DNA of 50,130 nucleotides from Pedobacter panaciterrae (GCF_001636695.1 NZ_LGEL01000038.1:1-50130), one strand, 5' to 3'. Numbered from the stretch's first letter, positions 34,104-43,761 are shown. Program-made: numbers and translations. Notes: generated from the letters alone by a model not told the origin.

Positions 34104-35162
34104 ATGATGAACCAAGGTGATATTTTCAAAAAAATCGGACAAATACTAAACGAACTTCAAGATCAGTACGAGTATTTAGCTCAAAATCCTGAACAACTTA
34201 ATGAATTAGAGCTGGAGTTATTTCTGGCTAATGCCAATTTCTTGTCAGATCATGTTCAAATTGTAAAAAAACTTAATAGCAGTAAACCGGTAAAAGAATT
34301 ACCGGAGCATACCTTAGACACAGCTCCGGAAAAAGCGGAGCCTTTGGTTTCGCAAGAAGATCCAAAACCAATTCAGGAAGAAGAAATTAAGCATAGCACT
34401 CCTTCTTTTGAATTTATTTTGAATGATAGTATAACAACCGATAAGTTTGAATTCGAAGAAAAATCTGTTGATAGTATTTTTGACAGGCCATTAAGTAAAG
34501 AGGAAGAACGCATTATTGCTGAAAAGCAAAGGTTGATGGAAAGCAAATTGCAATTGGGAGCAATTGAGCAGCAATCATCAGAGAAAGCGATTCCTGAACC
34601 AACTCTTATAACCAATCAAATTGAAGAAGCAACAATTGAAGAGGAACCTGAACCAATTCAGGAGTCCATAGTTTATAAAGAGGAACCTGTTGTTTATCAA
34701 GAAGAACCTACTGTTAAAGTACAGGAAGAAATAAAGGCTCCAGAGCCTACTCCTGAACCTGCCATTTTTAAAGCTCCAGAGCCTGTTAAAGTTGTTGAGC
34801 CTGAGCCTAGGCCAGTGGCTGTACAACAAGAGCCTGTAAGTAATACAAGGCCAACCTTAAACGATATTCTGGCTGGCAAGAGTAATAACAACTCTGTCAA
34901 TTTAAATTTGGAGAGCAATAAGCCAACAATAGCAGACCTGAAAAAAGGAATAACCCTTAATGAAAAACTATTATACATTAAGGATTTGTTTAATGGATAT
35001 AATTTAGCTTATTCTGAAGCCATAGACCTGATTAATAAAATGCCTGATCTTAAATCAGCTGATACATTCCTGAAAAATAATTATGCAGAGAAAAACAACT
35101 GGGCTTCAAAACAAACTACAGTAGACAAGTTCTATGAATTGCTGAATCAGCGGTTTTCATAG
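34104..35162 (+). CDS. hypothetical acidic, Glu/Pro-rich protein
   Basis: A 352-residue cytoplasmic protein (no signal, no membrane helix) in three parts: an N-terminal helical segment (1-60, GQILNELQDQYEYLAQNPEQ, coiled-coil like), a long low-complexity middle (about 65-245) full of Glu, Pro and Val with repeated EEP/EPEP units, and a conserved-looking C-terminal domain (about 250-352) beginning NTRPTLNDILAGKS and ending KFYELLNQRFS. The middle is probably a disordered linker. It converges with rodA (2 bp apart). ATG 34107 is an equal start. Family resemblance: conserved Bacteroidota proteins of unknown role. Confidence 0.75.
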   Translation: MMNQGDIFKKIGQILNELQDQYEYLAQNPEQLNELELELFLANANFLSDHVQIVKKLNSSKPVKELPEHTLDTAPEKAEPLVSQEDPKPIQEEEIKHSTPSFEFILNDSITTDKFEFEEKSVDSIFDRPLSKEEERIIAEKQRLMESKLQLGAIEQQSSEKAIPEPTLITNQIEEATIEEEPEPIQESIVYKEEPVVYQEEPTVKVQEEIKAPEPTPEPAIFKAPEPVKVVEPEPRPVAVQQEPVSNTRPTLNDILAGKSNNNSVNLNLESNKPTIADLKKGITLNEKLLYIKDLFNGYNLAYSEAIDLINKMPDLKSADTFLKNNYAEKNNWASKQTTVDKFYELLNQRFS

Positions 35163-35164
35163 GC

Positions 35165-36439
35165 TTATATAAAGCCCATTCTATTTGAATCAAGCTTAAG
35201 AAATATAAACAGCAATATTGTAAAACTCCAAAGAGAAGATCCTCCATAACTGATAAAGGGGAGGGGGATGCCAATTACGGGCACGATGCCTATTGCCATA
35301 CCAATATTTATAAATACGTGGAAGAACAGTATACTTGCCACACAATATCCATATACCCTGGAGAATGTGGATCGCTGTCGCTCAGCCAGGTTAATTAAAC
35401 GAAGCAAAAGGAATAGATACAATCCGATTACTACAAAGCAGCCTGCAAAACCCCATTCTTCGCCTATTGTAGAGAAAATAAAGTCAGTGCTCTGAGCAGG
35501 AACATAACCATATTTAGTTTGGGTTCCTTGTAAAAAGCCACGCCCGGTAAGCTGGCCGGAACCAATAGCTATTTTAGATTGGATTACATTATAGCCGACG
35601 CCTTTCGGATCCATTTTTAGTCCCAAAATTAACTCAATACGTGTACGTTGGTGTGTTTTTAAAATCTTTTCATAAGCTATTCTCACCACAAACAAATAGG
35701 CAATTGCAACTATTGTTACAATTATTGCAGAAAACATTACCTTTTGTTTTCGTTTGTTTTGATAGATAAAGAACCCTCCAATAGCCAAAATAGTTGGAAT
35801 TAATATCTGCATTGGAACAAGAAAGTCGGCCACAAATAATACAATCATTCCCAAAAAAATCAATAGGAAATATCCTGATAGCCCTTCTCTGTACATTGGA
35901 AACATGAATGCTAAAAATACAAGAGCCGATCCGGCATCAGGTTGAAGCATAATAAGTAAAAGAGGAATTCCCATGATCAACGCGGCAAAGGCTATTGACT
36001 TTATATCTCTGAATTTAGGACTGAAGCTGCTTATGTATCTAGATAGCAATAATGCTGTACCGAATTTTGCAAATTCAGAGGGTTGTAATCGAAATCCACC
36101 TCCTAAGGATATCCAGGCCTGATTACCTCCTACATTCCTCCCCACTACCAAAACAACAATAAGCAGAAGCACCGTAACGCCGTAAACAATAGGCGAGAAG
36201 ACACTAAAGAACTTGGCATCTAATAACAAAATTGAAAAACCAAGCACCAGACCAGCTATAACGTAGATTAATTGTTTTCCGTAACTGCTGCCAAAATTAA
36301 ATACAGAGGAATCAGCAGTGTTATGTGCAGGTACTGAAGCATAAATGTTTACGTAACCGATCGTACACAAAGCAATATAGATCAGGATGGTAATCCAGTC
36401 CACATTAAAGAAAAATCTGTTGCTTTGCTGATTGTTCAT
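35165..36439 (-). CDS. rodA: peptidoglycan polymerase RodA (SEDS family)
   Basis: Lipid-II glycosyltransferase of the SEDS family, 424 residues with about ten membrane helices. Typical motifs: GGFRLQPSEFAKFGTALLLSRY, KMDPKGVGYNVIQSKIAIGSGQLTGRGF, STDFIFSTIGEEWGF and GIPLPFISYGGSSL. It elongates glycan strands together with PBP2, whose gene overlaps it by 4 bp (ATGA), and follows the MreBCD filament. Last gene of the elongation operon. RodA rather than FtsW by operon context. Confidence 0.95.
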   Translation of the reverse strand: MNNQQSNRFFFNVDWITILIYIALCTIGYVNIYASVPAHNTADSSVFNFGSSYGKQLIYVIAGLVLGFSILLLDAKFFSVFSPIVYGVTVLLLIVVLVVGRNVGGNQAWISLGGGFRLQPSEFAKFGTALLLSRYISSFSPKFRDIKSIAFAALIMGIPLLLIMLQPDAGSALVFLAFMFPMYREGLSGYFLLIFLGMIVLFVADFLVPMQILIPTILAIGGFFIYQNKRKQKVMFSAIIVTIVAIAYLFVVRIAYEKILKTHQRTRIELILGLKMDPKGVGYNVIQSKIAIGSGQLTGRGFLQGTQTKYGYVPAQSTDFIFSTIGEEWGFAGCFVVIGLYLFLLLRLINLAERQRSTFSRVYGYCVASILFFHVFINIGMAIGIVPVIGIPLPFISYGGSSLWSFTILLFIFLKLDSNRMGFI

Positions 36440-38403
36440 TTTTTTGTCAGGATTGGATTTTTTATTGTAGGCTTATCTACTACTTTTTTAGGTTCAATAG
36501 CGTTAATATCTTTTTTAAGCGAATCTACTTTACCAGTAGAATCTACAGCAGAAGCTTTAGGCTTTACTTTCGGCTTCGGAGGCGCAGGAAGAATGACTTG
36601 TTTTTTCATCCATTCCACTCTGTCTCTTCTATTAGGTGCAATACTGTCTTTAAGATACTTCTCTGTAATATAACTTGCAATCGGGGCAGCATAGGTACCT
36701 CCATATCCAGCATTTTCTACAATAACTGCGATGGCAATTTTTGGATTTTCTCTGGGAGCAAAGCCAATAAATACTGAGTGGTTTTTTCCACGTGGATTTT
36801 GTACCGTACCTGTTTTTCCACACATTATAATTCCATCTATTCTCGAAGCCAAAGCAGTACCCCATGGCGAATTTACAGCTTCCTGCATCCCATCAATTAC
36901 AGGTCCGAAGTGTGCTGCATCAACACCAACGTAGTTTTTCTTTAGATATTCCTTTTTGATCACATGATCTTTTCCTATAGATTTGACCAGGTGAGGTTTT
37001 ATATAATAGCCTTTATTAGCAATGGTAGCCATAATATTTGCCATTTGTAAAGGAGTCGCATCCATCTCTCCCTGACCAATAGCTAACGAAATTACAGTTG
37101 AATAGCCCCAATACTTGCTGTATTTTTTTGAATAATAAGAAGCGTCGTATAGCCTTCCTTTACGCTCTCCTGGCAGATCTATACCAAGGGTATCTCCAAG
37201 CCCCCATAGTTTAACCTTCTTTTGCCAGTAATCATATGCAATTTGTGAATTTTTAAACTTTTTCTGGGTTAATATTTTCTGAAATACATAACATGCATAA
37301 GTATTACATGATCTTGCAAGACCTCTTCGCAGTGCGATGTTTCCATCAACGTGCTCACATTTAGTGGTATGATTTCCGACACGGAAATAGCCAGGACAGT
37401 TAAATGTAGTATTCTCATCAATAACCCCTTCCTGTAAGCCAATTAGTGCATCTAATGGTTTAAAGGAAGATCCTGGTGAATAAAATCCCTGAATAGGACG
37501 AATGTTAAGCACACGGTTTGGATTCTTAAGTAAATCCATATAATTATTCCCCTGTTGCCGGCCAACCATTAAGTTTGGATCATAACCCGGACTACTTACA
37601 AAAGCCAGAATTTCTCCGGTAGAAGGTTCTATTGCTACTATACTTCCTACTTTGTTTTTTAGTAATTCTTCACCTAATTTCTGGATTCTTACATCAAGAG
37701 ACGATATCAATTGCTCTCCCGATACCGCTGAAGTATCAAATTTCCCTTCAGCATAACTTCCCTTTGGTACATTATGTGCATCGTAAAGCATATTTACTAC
37801 GCCTCTCTCACCTCGTAAGGCAGTTTCATAAGCCTTTTCTACACCTGTTTTTCCAATGTAATCTCCTGGTCTGTAATAGCCTTCAGATCTTTCAATATCA
37901 GTAGGGCTTACTTCTTTTATATACCCCAAAAAGTGGCCGGCTATGCTATCCGGATATTGCCTTATTGTTCTGCTTTGCACAAAAAAACCAGGGAATCGAT
38001 ATAGTTTTTCGGATAGAGACTGATAGATACTTACAGAAAGCTGTTTCTCAAATATGCTTGGCTGAAACCTTGATTGATTTAAAGCTTTCTTAAAATTCTT
38101 ATGGAATTTTACGGTATCGATGCCAATGATATTACAAAGGGCAAGTGTGTCAAATGCTTTAACATCATTTGGTATAATCATTAAATCATATACCGGTTCA
38201 TTCTGTACAAGAATCTTTTCGTTTCTATCTAAAATAACTCCGCGGGCAGGAAAAGTGTAGAGTTTACGCAATACATTACTCTCTGCAGAAAGAAAGTATT
38301 TGTCGCTAAATACCTGTATATAAAAAAGTGTTCCTAATAATATCAGTGAAACAACAATGAACAATCCCTGTACAATATATTTTCGGTTAAACAGATTATC
38401 CAT
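36436..38403 (-). CDS. mrdA: penicillin-binding protein 2 (MrdA)
   Basis: Class B transpeptidase of the elongasome, 655 residues. One N-terminal membrane helix (12-30), the pedestal domain (ARGVILDRN, GHFLGYIKEVSPTDIE, YYRPGDYIGKTGVEKAYE), and the transpeptidase domain with S312-x-x-K315 (SPGSSFKP), SCN at 365-367 and KTG at 530-532. The C-terminal tail from about 600 is Lys/Pro-rich and cytologically odd but common in Bacteroidota. It cross-links peptidoglycan synthesised by RodA. Its start shares one base with the mreD stop. Confidence 0.95.
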   Translation of the reverse strand: MDNLFNRKYIVQGLFIVVSLILLGTLFYIQVFSDKYFLSAESNVLRKLYTFPARGVILDRNEKILVQNEPVYDLMIIPNDVKAFDTLALCNIIGIDTVKFHKNFKKALNQSRFQPSIFEKQLSVSIYQSLSEKLYRFPGFFVQSRTIRQYPDSIAGHFLGYIKEVSPTDIERSEGYYRPGDYIGKTGVEKAYETALRGERGVVNMLYDAHNVPKGSYAEGKFDTSAVSGEQLISSLDVRIQKLGEELLKNKVGSIVAIEPSTGEILAFVSSPGYDPNLMVGRQQGNNYMDLLKNPNRVLNIRPIQGFYSPGSSFKPLDALIGLQEGVIDENTTFNCPGYFRVGNHTTKCEHVDGNIALRRGLARSCNTYACYVFQKILTQKKFKNSQIAYDYWQKKVKLWGLGDTLGIDLPGERKGRLYDASYYSKKYSKYWGYSTVISLAIGQGEMDATPLQMANIMATIANKGYYIKPHLVKSIGKDHVIKKEYLKKNYVGVDAAHFGPVIDGMQEAVNSPWGTALASRIDGIIMCGKTGTVQNPRGKNHSVFIGFAPRENPKIAIAVIVENAGYGGTYAAPIASYITEKYLKDSIAPNRRDRVEWMKKQVILPAPPKPKVKPKASAVDSTGKVDSLKKDINAIEPKKVVDKPTIKNPILTKK

Positions 38404-38918
38404 CAGCGTACCTTTCTGTTATAAAATATAAACTCAATTAAGGTAATAAGGAATAGTGTGAAAATTCCACTTAAAGCACACTTAAGCAAGGTATATGAAA
38501 ATTCTGTTAGCCTAAATGTTTCTAAAAAGAATAATACAATATGATGCGCAAAAGTGCATAAAAATGCATACAGAAGGAACCACTTAATCCCCATATTTCC
38601 AAGTGTAGGTTCCGGCTCGTCAAAGCCATCTCTGCTTACCGTTACTGAAATGAACAGTATCCTTACAAATACTAAAGTTACACAAGCTGCGGTATGAACG
38701 CCTAATGTATCATAAAATGCATCAAGAGTTAACCCTGTAATAAAAGCAATTAGGTAAAGTAGCAGGTTCGGAATCCCAAATGGAAGCAATAGCAGAAACA
38801 ATATGTAAACAAAAGGAGTTGCCATATTGTAGAAACTCAAATTCCTTAGTAAAAGGATTTGAAATAAAAGTAGTATAAACCACCTGACTATGTTTGTTAA
38901 TACTAATCTACTGCTCAT
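38403..38918 (-). CDS. mreD: rod-shape-determining protein MreD
   Basis: A 171-residue membrane protein with about five helices (IVRWFILLLFQILLLRNLSF, VYILFLLLLPFGIPNLLLYL, and others). The Bacteroidota MreD sequence is poorly conserved but the size, helix pattern, and position between mreC and mrdA identify it. It overlaps mreC by 11 bp. Part of the inner-membrane scaffold linking MreB to the wall enzymes. Confidence 0.9.
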   Translation of the reverse strand: MSSRLVLTNIVRWFILLLFQILLLRNLSFYNMATPFVYILFLLLLPFGIPNLLLYLIAFITGLTLDAFYDTLGVHTAACVTLVFVRILFISVTVSRDGFDEPEPTLGNMGIKWFLLYAFLCTFAHHIVLFFLETFRLTEFSYTLLKCALSGIFTLFLITLIEFIFYNRKVR

Positions 38919-39747
38919 TGGGTAATTTCGCTTCTAATTCCGTTTGTTCCTTTGCTAGTTTGTTTTTAATGACGTAAACATATTGTAAGGTACTAAAATC
39001 ATTAAACAGATTAATTTCAATAGTCATGAAGTTATCTCCGGTAGAGATACCGGGATTGCTAACTGTACCTACAGGAATACCTGACGGAAAAAATGAGAAT
39101 CCCGATGTAACTATAGTATCTTTTAGATTTACTTTAAAATGATTGGGGATGTCTTTAATATAAGCCTTTCTGTAATCAGAATTTCTATCGCCCCATACCA
39201 ATGAGCCCACCGCATTGTTTCTTTTAACACTTACACTGATATGTGTATCCTTGTGTAATAAAGATCGTACAGTTGCCAAATGATCAGAAACATCCTGTAC
39301 AAAGCCTACAACACCCCTTCCCGGAGAAATAACGGGCATATTAGTCTCAATACCATCTGCCGTACCCCGGTTAATGGTGATGAAGTTATTTCGGTTTGTA
39401 ATAGAGTTTTTAATGACTCTGGCCGAAAGGTAAGTGTATTGAGGAACTCCGGCTGTGTCTTTTACTAAAACATCCTTAGCCGTGTCTATATTTTTAAGGG
39501 CAAGTATCTCCGTCTTCAATTTCGCATTCTCTACTGCCAGGCTATCATTTACAGACCCCAGGTTAATGTACTTTTTTAATACATTAAGGTTATTGTAAAC
39601 GTCTCCAACAACTTTATTTGTTGAATTAATGGTTACACTACGTTGGTAGGAGTTGTTTCTTACTGTAAGAACAACTCCAATAGTAAAGAATATAATGAAG
39701 AAGAAAAATGCGTTATATCTGCTTATAAAAATCCAAAGGTTACGCAT
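38908..39747 (-). CDS. mreC: rod-shape-determining protein MreC
   Basis: A 279-residue bitopic protein: a helix at about 13-31 (AFFFFIIFFTIGVVLTVR), a coiled coil (NVLKKYINLGSVNDSLAVENAKLKTEI) and two beta-barrel domains (RNNFITINRGTADGIETNMPVIS with GVVGFVQDVS; later DTIVTSGFSFFPSGIPVGTV). It binds PBP2 and MreD in the periplasm. It follows mreB by 43 bp. Confidence 0.95.
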   Translation of the reverse strand: MRNLWIFISRYNAFFFFIIFFTIGVVLTVRNNSYQRSVTINSTNKVVGDVYNNLNVLKKYINLGSVNDSLAVENAKLKTEILALKNIDTAKDVLVKDTAGVPQYTYLSARVIKNSITNRNNFITINRGTADGIETNMPVISPGRGVVGFVQDVSDHLATVRSLLHKDTHISVSVKRNNAVGSLVWGDRNSDYRKAYIKDIPNHFKVNLKDTIVTSGFSFFPSGIPVGTVSNPGISTGDNFMTIEINLFNDFSTLQYVYVIKNKLAKEQTELEAKLPNEQ

Positions 39748-39790
39748 ATTCTAAATATAAGTGGGAAGCCCTTAGTTTATCTTCATTTAA

Positions 39791-40813
39791 TTATTGCATT
39801 AAAAATTTGAAACCGCCAATGTTTTTTAAGGCGATACCTGTACCACGCACAACTGCACGAAGAGGATCTTCTGCAACGTGAACCGGCAATTTCGTTTTAG
39901 CAGCTACACGTTTATCTAAACCGCGAAGTAATGCACCACCACCTGTTAAATAGATACCTGTTTGGTAGATATCAGCAGAAAGCTCTGGTGGAGTAATCTC
40001 TAAAGCTTTAAGAATTGCCTCTTCAATTTTTGAAATTGATTTATCTAAGCAATGTGCAATTTCTGTATAAGAAACCGTAATCTGTTTAGGAACACCAGTC
40101 ATCAAGTCTCTTCCTTGAACAGCAAAATCAGCAGGTGGATCCTGTAATTCAGGTAATGCAGCACCAACTTCAATTTTAATTTTTTCAGCAGTACGATCAC
40201 CAATCATAATATTATGCTGACGGCGGATGTAGTTTACAATGTCAGAGTCAAAGTTATCTCCCGCAACACGGATAGACTGATCGCACACAATACCAGATAG
40301 AGCGATTACCGCGATCTCAGTAGTACCACCACCTATATCAATGATCATGTTACCCATTGGCTCTTCAACGTCAATCCCGATACCTACGGCAGCTGCCATT
40401 GGCTCATGGATCAGGTAAACCTCTTTAGCACCTGCAATTTCAGCAGAATCTCTTACTGCACGTTTTTCAACCTCGGTAATACCAGATGGAATACAGATTA
40501 CCATTCTTAACGAAGGGAACATCCATCCTTTACCGCCATTTAACATGCGGATCATACCTTTGATCATGGCTTCAGCAGCATTAAAATCAGCAATAACACC
40601 ATCCTTAAGCGGTCTTACTGTTCTAATGTTATCGTGGGTTTTACCCTCCATTTGCATGGCTTGCCTGCCAATTGCTATAATTTTATTTGTTTGTCTGTCA
40701 AAAGCAACAATTGAAGGTTCATCAACTACTACTTTGTCATTATGTATAATCAAGGTGTTTGCTGTACCTAAATCGATAGCAACCTCTTGTGTAAACCAAT
40801 TAAATAGACCCAT
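39791..40813 (-). CDS. mreB: actin-like rod-shape-determining protein MreB
   Basis: Bacterial actin, 340 residues, forming membrane-attached filaments that direct lateral wall growth. ATP-binding signatures: AIDLGTANTLI (phosphate 1), IDIGGGTTEIAV (phosphate 2), YLTGGGALLRGLDKR (adenosine loop). The N-terminal MGLFNWF is an amphipathic membrane-binding start. First gene of the operon mreB-mreC-mreD-mrdA-rodA. Confidence 0.97.
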   Translation of the reverse strand: MGLFNWFTQEVAIDLGTANTLIIHNDKVVVDEPSIVAFDRQTNKIIAIGRQAMQMEGKTHDNIRTVRPLKDGVIADFNAAEAMIKGMIRMLNGGKGWMFPSLRMVICIPSGITEVEKRAVRDSAEIAGAKEVYLIHEPMAAAVGIGIDVEEPMGNMIIDIGGGTTEIAVIALSGIVCDQSIRVAGDNFDSDIVNYIRRQHNIMIGDRTAEKIKIEVGAALPELQDPPADFAVQGRDLMTGVPKQITVSYTEIAHCLDKSISKIEEAILKALEITPPELSADIYQTGIYLTGGGALLRGLDKRVAAKTKLPVHVAEDPLRAVVRGTGIALKNIGGFKFLMQ

Positions 40814-40901
40814 TTATAGGTGATAATTTAAGTATTAAAAATTCTGTGTACTATAGTAATGTAAAACTACGTCTTTTTATTGTATTGAGAGACAAATAAA
40901 G

Positions 40902-42428
40902 TTAGTGTTTGAAATGTCTGACACCGGTAGTAACCATCGCAATGCCTTTTTCATTAGCCATATTTACAGAATCAGCATCTTTTATAGAACCACCTGGTTG
41001 TAAAACTGCAGTAATACCAGCCTCAGCAGCAATTTCGACACAATCAGGGAAAGGGAAAAATGCATCAGAAGCCATAACAGAACCTTTTAGGTCAAAATTG
41101 AAAGCTTCAGCCTTAACAATTGCTTGTTTTAATGCATCAACTCTTGAAGTCTGGCCAACACCACTAGATAATAACTGGTCGTTTTTAACAAATACGATGG
41201 TGTTAGATTTTGTATGTTTTACAATTTTATTAGCAAAATGCAAGTCAATTAATTCCTGTGCGGTAGGTGCTTTTTCTGTTACAGCTGTCATTTGATCTGG
41301 ACCTTCAATAACTAAATCTTTGTCCTGCTCAATAACTCCGTTTAGCAAAGTTTTGAATTGTTTTTTGCTCAATTTTACATCATTTCTCTGTAAAATTACC
41401 CTGTTCTTTTTAGCACGGAAAAGCTCAATAGCTTCAGGCTGGTAAGAAGGGGCAATTAATACTTCAAAAAACAATTTATTAATTTCTGTTGCTGTAGCAA
41501 GGTCTATCTCTCTGTTGGCAATTAGTACACCACCAAATGCTGAAACCGGATCACAAGCTAAAGCTACATTCCAGGCCTCTAAAAGATTTGTTCTTGAAGC
41601 TACGCCACAAGCGTTTGTATGTTTTAAAATCGCAAATGTTGGTTCTTCAAATTCATCGATTAAAGCAACAGCTGCATCAACATCAACAAGGTTATTGTAA
41701 GAAAGCTCTTTGCCATTTAGTTTAGTGAACATTGCATCTAAATCACCATAAAATACACCCTGCTGATGTGGGTTCTCCCCATATCTTAGAATTTGTGCTT
41801 TACTGATACTTTGTTTAAATACGCTAAGCGGCTCTTCGGTATTAAAATAATTGAAGATGGCAGTATCGTAGTTAGATGAAGTGTGGAATGCTTTTTTTGC
41901 GTATGCTTTACGTTGTGCTAAAGTAGTTTCTCCATCCTGATCTTCCAATTGCGCCTGTAGAGTTGAATAATCATCTTTAGAAGCAAGAATTACTACATCA
42001 TTAAAGTTTTTAGCAGCAGCTCTGATCAGGGAGATACCACCGATATCTATTTTCTCAATGATCTCTTCTTCAGTACCACCAGCTTTTAGTGTTTCTTCGA
42101 AGGGATATAAATCTACAATAACAAGATCTATTTCAGGAATCTCATATTGAGAGATTTGTTCCTGATCTGAATTTAAAGCTCTGCGGTTTAAAATACCACC
42201 AAAAACTTTAGGGTGTAAAGTTTTAACCCTTCCGCCTAAAATTGAAGGGTAACCAGTAAGGTCTTCAACCGCGGTAACAGGTAAATTTAAATCTTTAATA
42301 AATTGTTCTGTACCTCCGGTAGAAAACAATTGAACACCTTGTTTTGCCAATAGGCGAACTAAAGGCTCTAAACCATCTTTGTAATAAACTGAAATTAAAG
42401 CGTTTTTGATCTTTATAGATTGACTCAT
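40902..42428 (-). CDS. purH: bifunctional AICAR transformylase / IMP cyclohydrolase PurH
   Basis: Last two steps of purine synthesis: formyl transfer to AICAR and ring closure to IMP; 508 residues, full length. N-terminal cyclohydrolase domain (NALISVYYKDGLEPL, STGGTEQFI, GYPSILGGRVKTLHP) and C-terminal transformylase domain (LRYGENPHQQG, ILKHTNACGVA with the catalytic Lys-His, SDAFFPFPD, and QPGGSIKD near the end). Cytoplasmic. Likely expressed with purN-like pathway genes but separately promoted: a TAnnTTTG box precedes it. Confidence 0.97.
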   Translation of the reverse strand: MSQSIKIKNALISVYYKDGLEPLVRLLAKQGVQLFSTGGTEQFIKDLNLPVTAVEDLTGYPSILGGRVKTLHPKVFGGILNRRALNSDQEQISQYEIPEIDLVIVDLYPFEETLKAGGTEEEIIEKIDIGGISLIRAAAKNFNDVVILASKDDYSTLQAQLEDQDGETTLAQRKAYAKKAFHTSSNYDTAIFNYFNTEEPLSVFKQSISKAQILRYGENPHQQGVFYGDLDAMFTKLNGKELSYNNLVDVDAAVALIDEFEEPTFAILKHTNACGVASRTNLLEAWNVALACDPVSAFGGVLIANREIDLATATEINKLFFEVLIAPSYQPEAIELFRAKKNRVILQRNDVKLSKKQFKTLLNGVIEQDKDLVIEGPDQMTAVTEKAPTAQELIDLHFANKIVKHTKSNTIVFVKNDQLLSSGVGQTSRVDALKQAIVKAEAFNFDLKGSVMASDAFFPFPDCVEIAAEAGITAVLQPGGSIKDADSVNMANEKGIAMVTTGVRHFKH

Positions 42429-42448
42429 TAGAGAAAAATTTTGAGCCG

Positions 42449-42456
42449 CAAAATTA
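42449..42456 (-). promoter_or_regulatory. candidate -7 box of purH
   Basis: Minus-strand TAATTTTG, matching TAnnTTTG, 20 bp before the purH start. Confidence 0.45.
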
Positions 42457-42501
42457 GTTTTTTTAACCGATAAATTAGTATGTCAAAATAATAAAAATGT
42501 A

Positions 42502-43080
42502 CTATTTTTTTATCTTTTTAATAATGCCATCTATGATACGAGGATAATGCTGGTGTTCCAGCTGTTGACCTTTAAACTTAATCATTTCCAAATTATCGTC
42601 TTTGTCAATGCGATATTTTGCCTGATAAATATATTCTCCTTCATCGTAATTTTCATCCACATAATGTATTGTTATTCCGCCTTCAGTTTCTTTGGCAGCC
42701 ATCACTGCATTATGCACATGATCTCCATACATTCCTTTTCCACCAAACTTAGGTAATATAGCAGGGTGTATGTTTACAATACGTCCCGGATATTCATTAA
42801 TTAAATTTTTAGGAATTAACCATAAAAAACCTGCTAATACAATCAGATCAACATCCAGATTTTTTAGCAGATCTATAATGTTATCTGTTTGATAAAATTC
42901 ATGCCTGTCAAAAATATGAGAGGGGATTTCAAAGTTATCTGCACGCTGTAATACATAGGCGTCAGGATTGTTTGTAAGCACCAATGCAATTTCCACTTCC
43001 GGGTTATTTTTAAAATGCTCCATTAGCTTTTGGGCATTAGATCCTGACCCTGAGGCAAATATGGCTATACGTTTTTTCAT
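42502..43080 (-). CDS. purN: phosphoribosylglycinamide formyltransferase PurN
   Basis: Third step of purine synthesis, GAR to formyl-GAR using 10-formyl-THF; 192 residues. GSGSNAQKLMEHF is the phosphate-binding loop; LAGFLWLIP, then IVNIHPAILPKFGGKGMYG carries the catalytic Asn and His and GITIHYVDENYDEG the catalytic Asp region. It lies 73 bp upstream of purH on the same strand, giving a purine pair. It has a near-perfect promoter of its own. Confidence 0.96.
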   Translation of the reverse strand: MKKRIAIFASGSGSNAQKLMEHFKNNPEVEIALVLTNNPDAYVLQRADNFEIPSHIFDRHEFYQTDNIIDLLKNLDVDLIVLAGFLWLIPKNLINEYPGRIVNIHPAILPKFGGKGMYGDHVHNAVMAAKETEGGITIHYVDENYDEGEYIYQAKYRIDKDDNLEMIKFKGQQLEHQHYPRIIDGIIKKIKK

Positions 43081-43114
43081 GGGGCAATATAAATTGAGGC
43101 TATCTATTCTTTTT

Positions 43115-43145
43115 CAAAGGTAGTAATGTTATCATTATGTCCAAA
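43115..43145 (-). promoter_or_regulatory. promoter of purN
   Basis: Minus-strand TTTG at 43145-43142, 19 nt, then TACCTTTG at 43122-43115, both full matches to the Bacteroidota consensus, 34 bp before the purN start. Confidence 0.65.
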
Positions 43146-43240
43146 AATAGCATTTTAGGCGTTTAATGAAAGCTTTTAATTAGGTTTTTTAATTATTAAA
43201 TATGGGCAACATTCAGGCCTTCTGAATACCATGTGTATAG

Positions 43241-43318
43241 TTTGTGCGCACTTTCTGCGGATAAAAGTACTTTTTTGTGCACTTGGTGCGCTAAAGCTCC
43301 GCAGAAGGTGTGCATAAA
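43241..43318. repeat. long inverted repeat / structured element between purN and rpsT
   Basis: Arms 43241-43261 and 43298-43318 (21 nt) pair fully if G-U pairs are allowed (three of 21 are wobble-type). A shorter hairpin, ATTCAG-gcctt-CTGAAT, lies at 43211-43227. The 36-nt loop holds AAAAGTACTTTTTT. It is the only structure in the 419-bp gap 43081-43499 apart from the promoters. Could be a small RNA, or a decayed repeat. Confidence 0.45.
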
Positions 43319-43405
43319 GAGGTAACAGCGTAGTATTAATATGAGTATATTGGTGGTACAAGTATTTATGTTGGAGAAGATTAAAAAAAATATTTATGTT
43401 CTGAT

Positions 43406-43437
43406 TTTGCATTTTAAAAACATTAGTTCTATATTTG
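43406..43437 (+). promoter_or_regulatory. promoter of rpsT
   Basis: TTTG at 43406-43409, 20 nt, TATATTTG at 43430-43437; ideal Bacteroidota promoter. The 5' leader would be about 55 nt, room for S20 autoregulation. Confidence 0.7.
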
Positions 43438-43499
43438 CAGTCCGAAAAATAAGAAATAAAAAGAGCTGGTCTCAACATAAAATATTTTAATAACAAAAA

Positions 43500-43754
43500 A
43501 TGGCAAATCATAAATCTTCATTAAAAAGAATTAGAGCAAACGCAACTAAACGTTTACGTAATAGATATCAAGCAAAAACAACTCGTACGTTTATTAAAAG
43601 ACTGCGTGCTGCTGAAGATAAAAAAACAGGACTAGAATTACTTCCTAAAGTAGTTTCTATGTTAGATCGTTTAGCCAAAAAAAGCGTTATTCACAAAAAT
43701 AAAGCAGCTAACAACAAATCTAAATTAACTAAGTTTGTTAATAGCTTAAAATAA
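43500..43754 (+). CDS. rpsT: 30S ribosomal protein S20
   Basis: Binds 16S rRNA in the small subunit body. 84 residues, very basic, starting MANHKSSLKRIRANATKRLR, with HKNKAANNKSKLTKFVNSL at the end. Full length. Strong promoter and terminator make it a single-gene unit. Confidence 0.97.
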   Translation: MANHKSSLKRIRANATKRLRNRYQAKTTRTFIKRLRAAEDKKTGLELLPKVVSMLDRLAKKSVIHKNKAANNKSKLTKFVNSLK

Positions 43755-43761
43755 ACATAGC

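Noticed and set aside
43176-43511. 111-residue minus-strand reading frame
   Set aside because: It runs through the rpsT promoter, overlaps the rpsT start and has a composition typical of a non-coding AT-rich frame.
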